From positions 62,001-126,000 of the forward strand of contig CAYFTL010000001.1 in the NCBI GenBank assembly GCA_964346145.1: 64,000 bases of DNA. Direction: 5' to 3'. Source of the DNA: CAYFTL01 sp964346145. GTDB lineage: Bacteria > Bacillota > Clostridia > Christensenellales > Aristaeellaceae. Numbering within the stretch: the first letter of the stretch is position 1; each line of letters begins with the position of its first letter. Shown one piece after another: positions 24,768-33,234 of the stretch. The position numbers were made by a program, and so were the translations under genes. Under the pieces are notes generated by a model. It was not told the origin of the DNA, did not search any database, and saw only the letters and a list, made by a program, of their open reading frames with translations.

Positions 24768-26129
24768 ATGCAGAAAAAACCGTTGCCCCCTCCACGGGAG
24801 CTGTTCAAAAATATATATTCTAAGCTTTGGGGAATGATTTGTGCCGGATGGTATTACAAGGGCGATCCCGAATCCATAGATCGCAAACGCATTTTGAGCA
24901 TAGCGTTGAGCAGCAACGTGGTAGCAAACCTGATCGGCGGCAGCTTCTATACGGGCCTTTTGTTGTTGCTCAACGCCAGCGACTCGTTTATCGGAATGCT
25001 GACCATGATTACCACCGGCGCAAATATGCTGCAGCTGCTGGCGCCTGTGTGGCTCGAACGCTTTGCCAGCCGCAAGAAAATCCTCATCGGCATGCGCTGT
25101 GTTGTGATGATTTTAAACGTGCTGCTTATCGGATTCATCCCCATATTCCCGATCGCTTACCAAAGCAAGCTGGTGCTGGTAGCGCTGACCGTGCTCACCG
25201 TCAATCTGGTCAACGCATTCATGGCGCCCGGCATGACGGTTTGGCACCTGCAGTCCATCCCCCTCAAAGTGCGCAACCATTATTATTCGCTGCAAACCAT
25301 GGCAGTTGGTATTATTGTTGCGCTGATCAACCTGGGCGCCAGCGCGCTGGTCGACATCGCCAGAGCCGCCGGCAGCGAATACGCCGGATTGTTGGCCCTT
25401 AGAATTATTTGTGCCGTATTGGTGGTGTTCGAGACCATTTGGCTGTTTCGAATCAAGGAATATCCATATCCATCTTCCGGTCGACGCTTTACAATAAAAG
25501 CCTTGTTTACCGAGCCTTTTCGCCAGCCCAAATATTTGAAAACCGTGTTGGTCGCGTTCTTGTGGAGCTTTACCTGCAACGTTCCCGGGCCCTACTACAC
25601 CATTTATTTGCTCAAGGATATGAAGGTGGACTATTCTTATATTATGCTGGTGAATATGCTGAATGTTCCAATCCTTGTGCTCTTGACTCCGCTGTGGAGC
25701 AAGCTGGTGGAAAAGTTCAGTTGGTTTAAGTCGCTGTACCTGGCCATGGGGCTGTATATGGCCCACTATATATGCTTGGCCTTCGTAACTCCAAGTACTT
25801 CTATTCTGTATCCGCTGGCCATCGTCTACGCCTTTATCATGATGACCGGCATCAGCCTTTGCTTCACCAGCGTCCCCTACGTCAACATTCCCGAGCACAA
25901 TCAAACCGTATACATTGGCTTTTATTCGACCATAGCCAACATGGGTTCTCTGCTGGGGGTTGCGTTGGGGCAGCAGTTTATCGCCCACACCGAATCCATA
26001 CACATCAACCTGTTCGGTGTAATGATGGGCAACAAACAGTACCTGATGCTGCTCGCCGCCGCACTCATGTTCATCGCATCTGTCATTATTTTCTTTATTC
26101 GCCGCTCTTTGCCAGCAGGTGAAAGCTAG
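24768..26129 (+). CDS. MFS transporter
   Basis: About 453 residues with twelve hydrophobic segments in two halves, and a polar central loop near residue 230 (RIKEYPYPSSGRRF). I assign it to the major facilitator superfamily by layout and by the general look of the helices; there is no subfamily signature that I trust. It lacks a typical sugar-porter motif. Location after the GH35 gene suggests sugar uptake or release, as an inference. The ATG at 24768 has TGAGG nine bases upstream; an in-frame GTG at 24753 overlaps that site. Confidence 0.75.
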   Translation: MQKKPLPPPRELFKNIYSKLWGMICAGWYYKGDPESIDRKRILSIALSSNVVANLIGGSFYTGLLLLLNASDSFIGMLTMITTGANMLQLLAPVWLERFASRKKILIGMRCVVMILNVLLIGFIPIFPIAYQSKLVLVALTVLTVNLVNAFMAPGMTVWHLQSIPLKVRNHYYSLQTMAVGIIVALINLGASALVDIARAAGSEYAGLLALRIICAVLVVFETIWLFRIKEYPYPSSGRRFTIKALFTEPFRQPKYLKTVLVAFLWSFTCNVPGPYYTIYLLKDMKVDYSYIMLVNMLNVPILVLLTPLWSKLVEKFSWFKSLYLAMGLYMAHYICLAFVTPSTSILYPLAIVYAFIMMTGISLCFTSVPYVNIPEHNQTVYIGFYSTIANMGSLLGVALGQQFIAHTESIHINLFGVMMGNKQYLMLLAAALMFIASVIIFFIRRSLPAGES

Positions 26130-26188
26130 CCTTGCTGCACAAAAATTTTATGCAAATTAAGGAAGTCTTAAGAGTTTAATATGAAATT

Positions 26189-26222
26189 TTATAGCAAAGG
26201 GTGATGAGTCCTTTGCTATAAT
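26189..26222 (+). promoter_or_regulatory. vanR-like gene promoter inside a 12-bp inverted repeat
   Basis: An extended -10, TGCTATAAT (26214-26222), has its upstream side covered by a perfect inverted repeat TTATAGCAAAGG (26189-26200) / CCTTTGCTATAA (26210-26221). The repeat spans the whole core promoter and ends before the expected transcription start, so it is more likely an operator than an RNA hairpin. Upstream, GTCTTAAGAGTTTAAT (26165-26180) looks like a direct-repeat site for an OmpR-type regulator. Confidence 0.6.
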
Positions 26223-26257
26223 TAAAAATACCAATACTAAATGGAGAACATTGAATC

Positions 26258-27009
26258 ATGAGCAGCAAAATCCTGGTCGTCGATGATGAGCACGAGATCG
26301 CCGACTTGATCGAATTGTATTTGCAAAACGAAAACTACACCGTATTTAAATTCTACTCGGCAAAGGGCGCCCTTGCCTGCATCGACCAGGTCGAACTGGA
26401 CTTGGCCGATGACCCCTACGCGTTCGAGGGGAAGGTCCCGNNNNNNNNNNGGACGTTATGTTGCCCGAACCCGACGGTTTTTCCATATGCCGAAAAATTC
26501 GAGAGCAACACAAATACCCCGTCATTATGTTGACTGCCAAAGATTCCGAGATGGACAAAATCACTGGGCTGACTCTGGGCGCGGACGACTATATCACCAA
26601 GCCTTTTCGCCCGTTGGAGCTGGTAGCCCGGGTAAAGGCTCAGCTTCGGAGATACAAAAACTACAATTTTGCGCCGCCTGCGGCCGATGAAGCACAAGGT
26701 TTGAGCACCTTTTTCGAGCACAACGGCCTAATTTTAAACGCGGACACCCACGTGTGCACCATGGACGGCAGGGTTTTGCCCCTCACCCCCACCGAGTTTG
26801 CCATTTTGCGCATTTTGTTGGAGAAAAAAGGTAGCGTGGTCAGTGCCGAAGAACTGTTTAGACAAATTTGGCAGGAAGAATATTTCAGCAAGAACAACAA
26901 CACCATCACCGTTCACATACGCCATTTACGGGAAAAAATGAACGATTCCGCAGAAAATCCCAATTTTATCAAAACCGTTTGGGGAGTAGGTTATAAAATT
27001 GAAGCGTAG
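26258..27009 (+). CDS. VanR-like response regulator, interrupted by an assembly gap
   Basis: An OmpR-family regulator very similar in memory to enterococcal VanR: it starts SSKILVVDDEHEIADLIELY, carries LTAKDSEMDKITGLTLGADD with the receiver Lys in TKPF, and ends with a winged helix (NNTITVHIRHLREKMND...WGVGYKIEA). Ten N at 26441-26450 fall just before the phospho-acceptor DVMLP. About 33 bases left of the gap do not fit the family and shift the frame, so they are probably foreign or misassembled. The gene in the living cell is likely whole. It is followed by an overlapping sensor kinase and a VanY-like gene. Confidence 0.85.
26408..26450. other. Assembly gap with a non-matching left edge
   Basis: The sequence GATGACCCCTACGCGTTCGA and the following 13 bases stand where the regulator should continue ...DLA-ILD-VMLP. 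They are followed by ten N. The stretch reads DDPYAFEGKVP in the regulator frame and matches nothing I recognise. Confidence 0.7.
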
Positions 27010-28147
27010 CAAGCTTAACGAAAAAGCGTACAGCAAATTGCTCTGGCGGCTGTTTGTACAGATTCTAATCGTGCTGGGGTTGTCGGTGCTGCTGGTTCTG
27101 GTTTTGCGCCAGGCGTTGCACGGAAAAATGGGCAACATCATATCGCGCGGCTTTCAAGTCGTTTTTCAAACCGATTGGGACAGCGCCACCCTCATGTACA
27201 CTCGCTATGTGCGCAACTATCTCGAGTTGATCATTTTATTTGCTATGGTTGCTTCATTTCTCATTATGTTTCAGCTGTGCATGCCCTGGTTCACCCGATA
27301 TTTTGATCAGATGGTCCAAGGGATTGATCAGCTGGCCAACGAGTCCAATGAGCCCATTCAAATGGATGCAGAGCTTGAATTTATGGAAACCGTGTTAAAC
27401 GAAGTGAAGGACAAACTAAAGCTACAAGCTATGGAGGCTCAGCAGGCCGAGCGACAAAAAAATGACTTGATCGTGTATTTGGCTCACGATATCAAAACAC
27501 CGTTGACATCTGTGCTCGGATATCTGAGTTTAATCAACGAAAATCCGGATTTGAGCGAGGCCGACAAGACCAAATACATGCAAATCGCCTTAGAAAAGAC
27601 ACACCGGCTGCAGGCGCTGATCGACGAATTCTTTGAAATCACCCGCTATACGCTGCAGACGGTTTCACTGGATAAGCAGCCTATAGACCTTAGCTATATG
27701 ATGATACAAATTGCCGACGAGGCCTATCCCCAGCTGCTTAAAAAGAATCAGCACATCGATATCAATGTGCCCGAAGAAACCTACGTGTACGCAGATTCCG
27801 AAAAGCTGGCCCGGGTGTTTAACAATTTGTTGAAAAATGCAATCGCATACAGCCCCGCCGGCAGCAAAATCAAAATTGCCGCAAATTCAGATGACCATTA
27901 TATCTCTATCGGTTTTTCAAACCCCGGAACGATTCCAAAGAGCGAATTGAATTTGGTTTTTGAAAAGTTTCACCGCTTGGATTCCGCCCGTTCCAGCGCT
28001 TCGGGTGGTGCCGGGCTTGGCTTGGCCATTGCAAAGGATATCGTTCAGCTGCACGGTGGCAAAATCCAAGCGCTGTGTTCAAACGAACGCACCATTTTTA
28101 CCGTATCCCTGCCCCGATATCGGCCGTCGACAAACCCTCCATCTTAA
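26999..28147 (+). CDS. VanS-like sensor histidine kinase
   Basis: About 382 residues. Two membrane helices (about 14-36 and 75-98) frame a short outside segment of roughly 40 residues. The phospho-acceptor His lies in YLAHDIKTPLTSVLGYL and the ATPase has the N box (ARVFNNLLKNAIAYS) and G boxes (GGAGLGLAIAKDI). The whole layout matches VanS. The start is a TTG at 26999 that overlaps the last 11 bases of the regulator, with GGAGTAGG upstream; no closer ATG exists. It would sense an envelope signal and phosphorylate the neighbouring VanR-like protein. The short sensor loop differs from long-loop VanS types, so the signal cannot be predicted. Confidence 0.9.
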   Translation: MKRSKLNEKAYSKLLWRLFVQILIVLGLSVLLVLVLRQALHGKMGNIISRGFQVVFQTDWDSATLMYTRYVRNYLELIILFAMVASFLIMFQLCMPWFTRYFDQMVQGIDQLANESNEPIQMDAELEFMETVLNEVKDKLKLQAMEAQQAERQKNDLIVYLAHDIKTPLTSVLGYLSLINENPDLSEADKTKYMQIALEKTHRLQALIDEFFEITRYTLQTVSLDKQPIDLSYMMIQIADEAYPQLLKKNQHIDINVPEETYVYADSEKLARVFNNLLKNAIAYSPAGSKIKIAANSDDHYISIGFSNPGTIPKSELNLVFEKFHRLDSARSSASGGAGLGLAIAKDIVQLHGGKIQALCSNERTIFTVSLPRYRPSTNPPS

Positions 28148-28271
28148 TAAAACATTAGGGTATTCACCAGAATCTATTAGCAATTTCCATGCTCCTTTTT
28201 AAAGTTCTCGGCAAGGCGATTGGTTACAATACAATCAGCTTTCCGTTACTTTAGAAAGGAGTTTTTGTATT

Positions 28272-29048
28272 ATGAGGTATTATGCAAATAATTTAAAAGC
28301 CAAACCTAAGAAATCTAAAAAAAGAGCGCGCGTGAAAAAACGCAGGCTGCTCTTGTTGCCGATAATCGGAATCGTATTGTTTCTCGCCACCCGTTTTTCC
28401 GGAAATATTTGGAGCAGAAAGGGCGCCCCAAACCTTCCGACGTTAGGATCCAAGCTGCTGAGTGCTATGCAGCAACCCCAAAGTAAACCCAAAGACAATA
28501 AAAGCTGGAAAACAATTTTGGTAAACCGTTGGAACCCTATCCCTGAAAATTATAGGGTAGAACTAACCGAGCTTTCCAACGGACAACGGGTAGATTCCAG
28601 GATATACCCCAGCCTACAGGCCATGTTCGACGATGCGCGGGCCAGCGGAATTTATCCGGTGGTAGGATCCGGCTTTAGAACCAAAAAGAAACAGCAGTCC
28701 CTCATGGATCAAAAAATAGCCGCATACGAAAGCGAAGGCTATGCCAAATCCGAAGCCAAAACGCTGGCTGAGCAATGGGTTGCCATTCCGGGGACCAGTG
28801 AACACGAGCTGGGCATCGCGGTGGACATTAATGGAGACCGGCAAAACTCCGACAACAAAGCGGTCTACAAGTGGCTTGCGAACAACGCGCACAAATATGG
28901 ATTCATTTTGCGCTACCCCGAAGACAAAACTTACATCACCGGGGTGGCTTATGAGCCTTGGCATTACCGGTATGTGGGCAGGGAGTTGGCCGAAGAGTTA
29001 AAAGAAAGCGGTTTGTGCTTGGAAGAACACATCAACCGCTTCAAGTAG
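28272..29048 (+). CDS. VanY-like D-alanyl-D-alanine carboxypeptidase
   Basis: A 258-residue protein with a highly basic N-terminus, one membrane helix (about 24-40) and an M15B peptidase domain. The zinc and catalytic segments are GSGFRTKKKQQ, EHELGIAVDIN (His and Asp ligands) and AYEPWHYRYVG (catalytic Glu and His ligand). VanY removes the terminal D-Ala of peptidoglycan pentapeptides at the outer face of the membrane. It follows the VanRS-like pair by 125 bases on the same strand. The ligase set vanH-vanA-vanX is absent, so this is not a full vancomycin-resistance operon. The ATG has AAAGGAG upstream. Confidence 0.92.
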   Translation: MRYYANNLKAKPKKSKKRARVKKRRLLLLPIIGIVLFLATRFSGNIWSRKGAPNLPTLGSKLLSAMQQPQSKPKDNKSWKTILVNRWNPIPENYRVELTELSNGQRVDSRIYPSLQAMFDDARASGIYPVVGSGFRTKKKQQSLMDQKIAAYESEGYAKSEAKTLAEQWVAIPGTSEHELGIAVDINGDRQNSDNKAVYKWLANNAHKYGFILRYPEDKTYITGVAYEPWHYRYVGRELAEELKESGLCLEEHINRFK

Positions 29049-29132
29049 TTTTGCAAAGCAATCACCGTATGAAATTATGGCATCAATGAAATAGGCGTAT
29101 ATTTGAGCGCTCGTCATCCATTGCTTTTTTGC

Positions 29133-29810
29133 TTATAGCATTGAGCGCACGATCCAGATAAACAGCAAATGCCCCGGATAAAACACATAAAACACGTATT
29201 TGTTCAGCCTAATATTTGTGGTGGTGTTTAAATAGATAAGCGGGAGCGCCATAAGGGCATACATCTGACTGCGTACGGAAAACCTGGCGAGGCTGTCAAG
29301 CCAACCAATCCCCCACAGAATCATAAAAGAACTTACCACCGCAAAGGATAACACAGGCCGATCGATCAACACATAAAACAGAATCATTAGCAATATGCCA
29401 TTGAAGCCGTAATCCAGATGCTGGCGCAAGAGGTAGGCCACACACAAGGCTACAGCCGACCATTCGAGCCGGCCCCGATGCAGCGATCCAACCACCAGCA
29501 TACCCAAAAATAGCGATAGCAATATGTTGGGCTTTGACCATCCGCCCCCCATCGCCAACACATAAAAGGGCTGAGAAATAAGGAAAAGCACGCCTATGCG
29601 CAGCAAATACTTTTTAAAATCTTTAGTATAAATACAGCCGACCACACAGCAATAGGCAAACAGCGGGTAAGCAATGCGCCCGATAAGGCGCAACACCCGA
29701 TACTGCGGGAAAAACACTTTGCCGCAGTGGTCGATAAGCATGGCGATGATGGCGATAAGCTTTAAGAAGTTGGTATCTTTGTTTAGGCGTACTTGCTTGG
29801 CAAGCTGCAT
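29133..29810 (-). CDS. TraX-family membrane protein
   Basis: A 225-residue protein with about eight hydrophobic segments. The N-terminal stretch FLKLIAIIAMLIDHCGKVFFP and GRIAYPLFAYCCVVG match the TraX family (core LK..A...M..DH.G). The founding member acetylates F pilin, but most chromosomal members are acyltransferase-like proteins of unknown target. No other conjugation gene is near. It lies 23 bases downstream of holA and may be the last gene of the walR-to-holA run. The ATG has a GGGGAG-type site. Confidence 0.85.
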   Translation of the reverse strand: MQLAKQVRLNKDTNFLKLIAIIAMLIDHCGKVFFPQYRVLRLIGRIAYPLFAYCCVVGCIYTKDFKKYLLRIGVLFLISQPFYVLAMGGGWSKPNILLSLFLGMLVVGSLHRGRLEWSAVALCVAYLLRQHLDYGFNGILLMILFYVLIDRPVLSFAVVSSFMILWGIGWLDSLARFSVRSQMYALMALPLIYLNTTTNIRLNKYVFYVFYPGHLLFIWIVRSML

Positions 29811-29832
29811 AAATCCCCTCTCCCCCTTCCTT

Positions 29833-30855
29833 TTATGAAAGACTATGGATCAGCAACATCACCCGATCCAGCGCCACCTCATCGCGAATCCGCCCACTCT
29901 TTATTGCGTAGTCGGCATCGATGCAAGCGCGGTAGCCTTGTTCGGCTGCCTCCAGCGTAAAGCGCTGCGCCTGAACCGCCGCACGGCTCGCCACAAAATG
30001 GCTCAGTTCCAGTTTGCGCTCTATTTCGGCCAAGGGCAAGCGCTGCTGCTTGAGCAGGTTGATGTGCAACATCATGCGCATCTGCCGGGTAAGCATGGCC
30101 AGAATGCCGATGATCGATTCGCCGGATTCCCTCATGGTTTTCAGTAGTTGCCGCGCCTGATCCATATTATGGGCGAGCAACTGGTCTATCATTTGAAACA
30201 CGCTGCTTTCGAGGGAAGGTGCAACCAACGCGTCCACATCGGCCTGCTGAATGGTTACGCGGTCCCCCACGTAGGCAGCCAGCTTGTTAAGCTCCAAATC
30301 CAAGCGGGCAAAGCCCCGCCCCGCCAAAAACACCAACTGATGCAAGGCTTGGGCATCTATATTCTTATCGTAAGATTTTAGTGTGGCTTTTGCTCGCTGA
30401 GCAATTTCGGCATCGGTCAGCGCTTTAAATTCGACGCAGACCGCTTTTTTTTGCAACGCTTGAGTCAGCTTCTTGCGCTTGTCTATGTTGCCACGCACAT
30501 AAAAGATCAGACAGCCGGTCGCAGGGAAATTATCCAGATAATCGGTGATTCGCAGGCTTTCTTCGGCCTCGTTCTTGGATTTGCCCGAAAGCAACGGCCC
30601 CCAGTCGCGCACGACAACCAACCGGCGCTCGCCCATGAACGGCAGGGTTTCCGCAGCCTCCACGATCTGCGACGAGGTGATTCCGCCTTCCAGCAAAGTT
30701 TCGTTCATTTGCTCCAGCCCGCCCGGCAGAAGCACTGTGCGCATATAATCCAGCGCTTTTTGCTTTACGAATTCTTCTTCGCCATAAAAAAGGTAGACCC
30801 CTGCAATATCGCCATTTTTTATTTGTTTGGAAAATTCTCTAAAGTTGATGTTCAT
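29833..30855 (-). CDS. holA: DNA polymerase III subunit delta
   Basis: A 340-residue clamp-loader subunit. The start is MNINFREFSKQIKNGDIAGVYLFYGEEEFVKQ, of which G.VYLFYGEEEF is the HolA signature, and the three-domain AAA-like layout and length are normal. It opens the beta clamp during loading. It starts four bases after the comEC stop, the widespread comEC-holA order. The usual follower rpsT is not here; a TraX-family gene is. The ATG has AGGATAGC-type spacing within the comEC end. Confidence 0.93.
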   Translation of the reverse strand: MNINFREFSKQIKNGDIAGVYLFYGEEEFVKQKALDYMRTVLLPGGLEQMNETLLEGGITSSQIVEAAETLPFMGERRLVVVRDWGPLLSGKSKNEAEESLRITDYLDNFPATGCLIFYVRGNIDKRKKLTQALQKKAVCVEFKALTDAEIAQRAKATLKSYDKNIDAQALHQLVFLAGRGFARLDLELNKLAAYVGDRVTIQQADVDALVAPSLESSVFQMIDQLLAHNMDQARQLLKTMRESGESIIGILAMLTRQMRMMLHINLLKQQRLPLAEIERKLELSHFVASRAAVQAQRFTLEAAEQGYRACIDADYAIKSGRIRDEVALDRVMLLIHSLS

Positions 30856-30858
30856 CAG

Positions 30859-33234
30859 CTATCCTCCCTCTTGCAGCCAGGCGGCAGCCTGTAATTCCCC
30901 GTCGACACCCGGCTTAACGATGACCGCACCGCATTGATCGGTGCGCATGAGCGCACTGCCCGCCTTCGACAAACGGCTCATCACTTGGGATTTGGGATGC
31001 CCGTAAGAATTATACCCCACCGACAGAACCGACAACCGGGGCGATACCGCACTTAACAATCCGTCCGTGGTCGATCCGGCACCGCCATGATGGGGCACCA
31101 AAAGCACATCCGCATCGGCACCGGACAGCGCTGTGTCCAGGCTGCCAGGTAAATCTCCGGTCAGCAGCATCTTTCCTCGACCGCTGTCTATCAACAGTAC
31201 CAAGGAAGAAGAGTTGGCATCGGGCGGATTAAAACCTTTTTGCGGGTGCAGCACCGTGGCGGTAGCGGTTTCAGAAAGCCGAATCACATCGCCGGCCGAC
31301 AAATGTTTTATCTGTGTACCCCTGGATATGGCCTTTTCTACAATACTTCGTTGCTCTTCGGTGTCGGGCGTTCTATCCCAACATTCTGGTAGATAAAGGG
31401 TTTTCACCGGCATGTTTTGGGCCAGCTCGGCAAAGCCTCCACAATGATCGGCGTGTGGATGGGTCAAAAACACACCGTCAACGGGAAGCGCCATGGATCT
31501 GGCGACCGACGATGCACCGCTGCCTTCGGTTCCCAAATCCACATAATAGGTAAAGCCTTGGGTTTGAATCAAGCTCGCGTTGCCCTGCCCCACATCCAAA
31601 AAGGTGATTTGAAACGCCTCTTTGGGCAACCATTTGGGAACAAAGAAAACCAACAGCGCAATGAGCGGCAAACCGGCCAAGCTAACCAACCGATACGGCT
31701 TTTTGAACCCCAAGTGCCACGAGGCTGCAAGCAGCAGCAACACATAAAGCACACAAACCCAAACCGGCCAAGCAGGCAGTCGCAGCACCGCACCCGGCAG
31801 TCCGGCGATCCAGGACGCAAAGCCGGTAACCATGCCCAGCAAAAAATCTATAATCTGAGCGGCTATGCCAACAAAGGGCAGTTTTGCGTAGCCGCATATC
31901 AGCACCAGCACCGCTGCCGGCACCAGCACCCCCATAACGGGCACGGCCAGCAGATTTGACAACACCGACCAGGTGGAAAACCGATTAAAAAAAGCGATTT
32001 GTGCGGGCAGCGTGCCCAGACCGGCGGCGACGCTTACAACCAGCGAAGACTTTACCAACGTACGGCTCGCATTTTTAAGGTTTATCCAAAGCACCTTTGC
32101 AGGCCGCCTGGATTTTTCAGGGTCGGGCCAAATTTTGTTCAGCAAATCTTTAAGCGGAGGCGACAGCAAAATAATCCCGCCCATAGCGCTAAAGGACAGT
32201 ATAAACCCTGCCTGCACAATATACAACGGATTCAAAACACTCAACGCGACAAAGGCGGCGGCAAGCCCTGTAAGTCCATCGGCTGGACGCCCGTTCAACC
32301 TGGAGGCTCGAATCAACAGAAACATCAGCGCGGCGCGCACTGCAGAGGCCGGCATGCCCACCAGAAACACGTAGGCCGACAACAGTACGCAGAGCAGTAT
32401 GAACGACAACTTGTTGGGTAGCCCCAATTTAGACAATGTCCAATCGATGAGCCAAGCCAAATAACCGATATGCAGCCCCGAAACCGCTAGCAAGTGTGCC
32501 AGACCCGAATCCTGGTATGCCCGGGTCGTGTTTTGATCCACTTCGCTTTTGTCGCCCAATATCAGACCGCTGACCAACTCGTACCGATGCGGAAACAGTT
32601 TCTTAATCCGGCGACCGATTTGCTCGCTGGCCTGAATGGACAACCTTTTAAAACTCCAGCCGGCCGGAGCGAGTATTTGTACATCCTTCAGCCCCCCGTT
32701 GACGCATGCAATGACTCCATTCCGCTGCCATAAATAGGCCGAAAAATTAAATCCATAAGGGTTGGTTTGCCCTTTGGGGTGCCAAACCCGCCCTCCGACT
32801 TGTATGCGCTGTCCATATTCCAAGGGGCTGGACAAGCCTTCGTAATTGCTTAGATAGAGCTGTATTTTTTTCTTTTGCTTTTCACCGTTTAAGGAGACCC
32901 GGTCGAGCACCACGCTCACACGATTTGAGGTTTGGACAGGCTCGGCAGATATCGTTCCAGCGATGATGGCTTCTCCCTCGGCAGGGAGCGCCGGACGCTG
33001 CATCGCCAGCATACCCCACAGGATTCCGGCGATAAGTCCGAAAACCAACAAAAGCTTAGGGCGTTTCAACAAAATTGAGATGGATAAAAACAGTGCAACT
33101 GCAACGACAATATACCACAGCGAAAGGCGTTCAAACAACAAAAAAATGCCCATCAGCAGCCCGATGCCCCACAGGGTTGCAAAGGCCACCAGCGGGCGCT
33201 TTCGAGCAAACTCCGAAACAAGATTATTATACAT
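30859..33234 (-). CDS. comEC: ComEC/Rec2 DNA-import channel protein
   Basis: About 791 residues. The order is two to three N-terminal helices, an OB-like domain, the Competence domain with many helices (HLLAVSGLHIGYLAW is the family signature near residue 250) and a C-terminal metallo-beta-lactamase domain with THPHADHCGGF. ComEC moves single-stranded DNA across the membrane in competence. No comEA is seen beside it. The ATG at 33234 overlaps the end of the upstream MBL gene (ATGTATAA), so coupled translation is likely; an in-frame GTG at 33246 is possible but less supported. Confidence 0.93.
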   Translation of the reverse strand: MYNNLVSEFARKRPLVAFATLWGIGLLMGIFLLFERLSLWYIVVAVALFLSISILLKRPKLLLVFGLIAGILWGMLAMQRPALPAEGEAIIAGTISAEPVQTSNRVSVVLDRVSLNGEKQKKKIQLYLSNYEGLSSPLEYGQRIQVGGRVWHPKGQTNPYGFNFSAYLWQRNGVIACVNGGLKDVQILAPAGWSFKRLSIQASEQIGRRIKKLFPHRYELVSGLILGDKSEVDQNTTRAYQDSGLAHLLAVSGLHIGYLAWLIDWTLSKLGLPNKLSFILLCVLLSAYVFLVGMPASAVRAALMFLLIRASRLNGRPADGLTGLAAAFVALSVLNPLYIVQAGFILSFSAMGGIILLSPPLKDLLNKIWPDPEKSRRPAKVLWINLKNASRTLVKSSLVVSVAAGLGTLPAQIAFFNRFSTWSVLSNLLAVPVMGVLVPAAVLVLICGYAKLPFVGIAAQIIDFLLGMVTGFASWIAGLPGAVLRLPAWPVWVCVLYVLLLLAASWHLGFKKPYRLVSLAGLPLIALLVFFVPKWLPKEAFQITFLDVGQGNASLIQTQGFTYYVDLGTEGSGASSVARSMALPVDGVFLTHPHADHCGGFAELAQNMPVKTLYLPECWDRTPDTEEQRSIVEKAISRGTQIKHLSAGDVIRLSETATATVLHPQKGFNPPDANSSSLVLLIDSGRGKMLLTGDLPGSLDTALSGADADVLLVPHHGGAGSTTDGLLSAVSPRLSVLSVGYNSYGHPKSQVMSRLSKAGSALMRTDQCGAVIVKPGVDGELQAAAWLQEGG

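Noticed and set aside
26408..26450. Insertion of the same element in both gapped genes at GACTTGGCC
   Set aside because: The bases following the shared 9-mer differ between the two gaps and no duplicated target is seen on the right sides; a shared 9-mer can be chance.
26129..29048. Full vancomycin-resistance operon
   Set aside because: Only regulator, kinase and VanY-like genes are present; no ligase, dehydrogenase or dipeptidase gene is found, and VanW is 11.5 kb away on the other strand.
29049..29132. Long-loop stem (GCAAAGCAAT ... ATTGCTTTTTTGC) between vanY and the TraX gene as a terminator
   Set aside because: The loop would be about 60 bases, too long to support a confident call.
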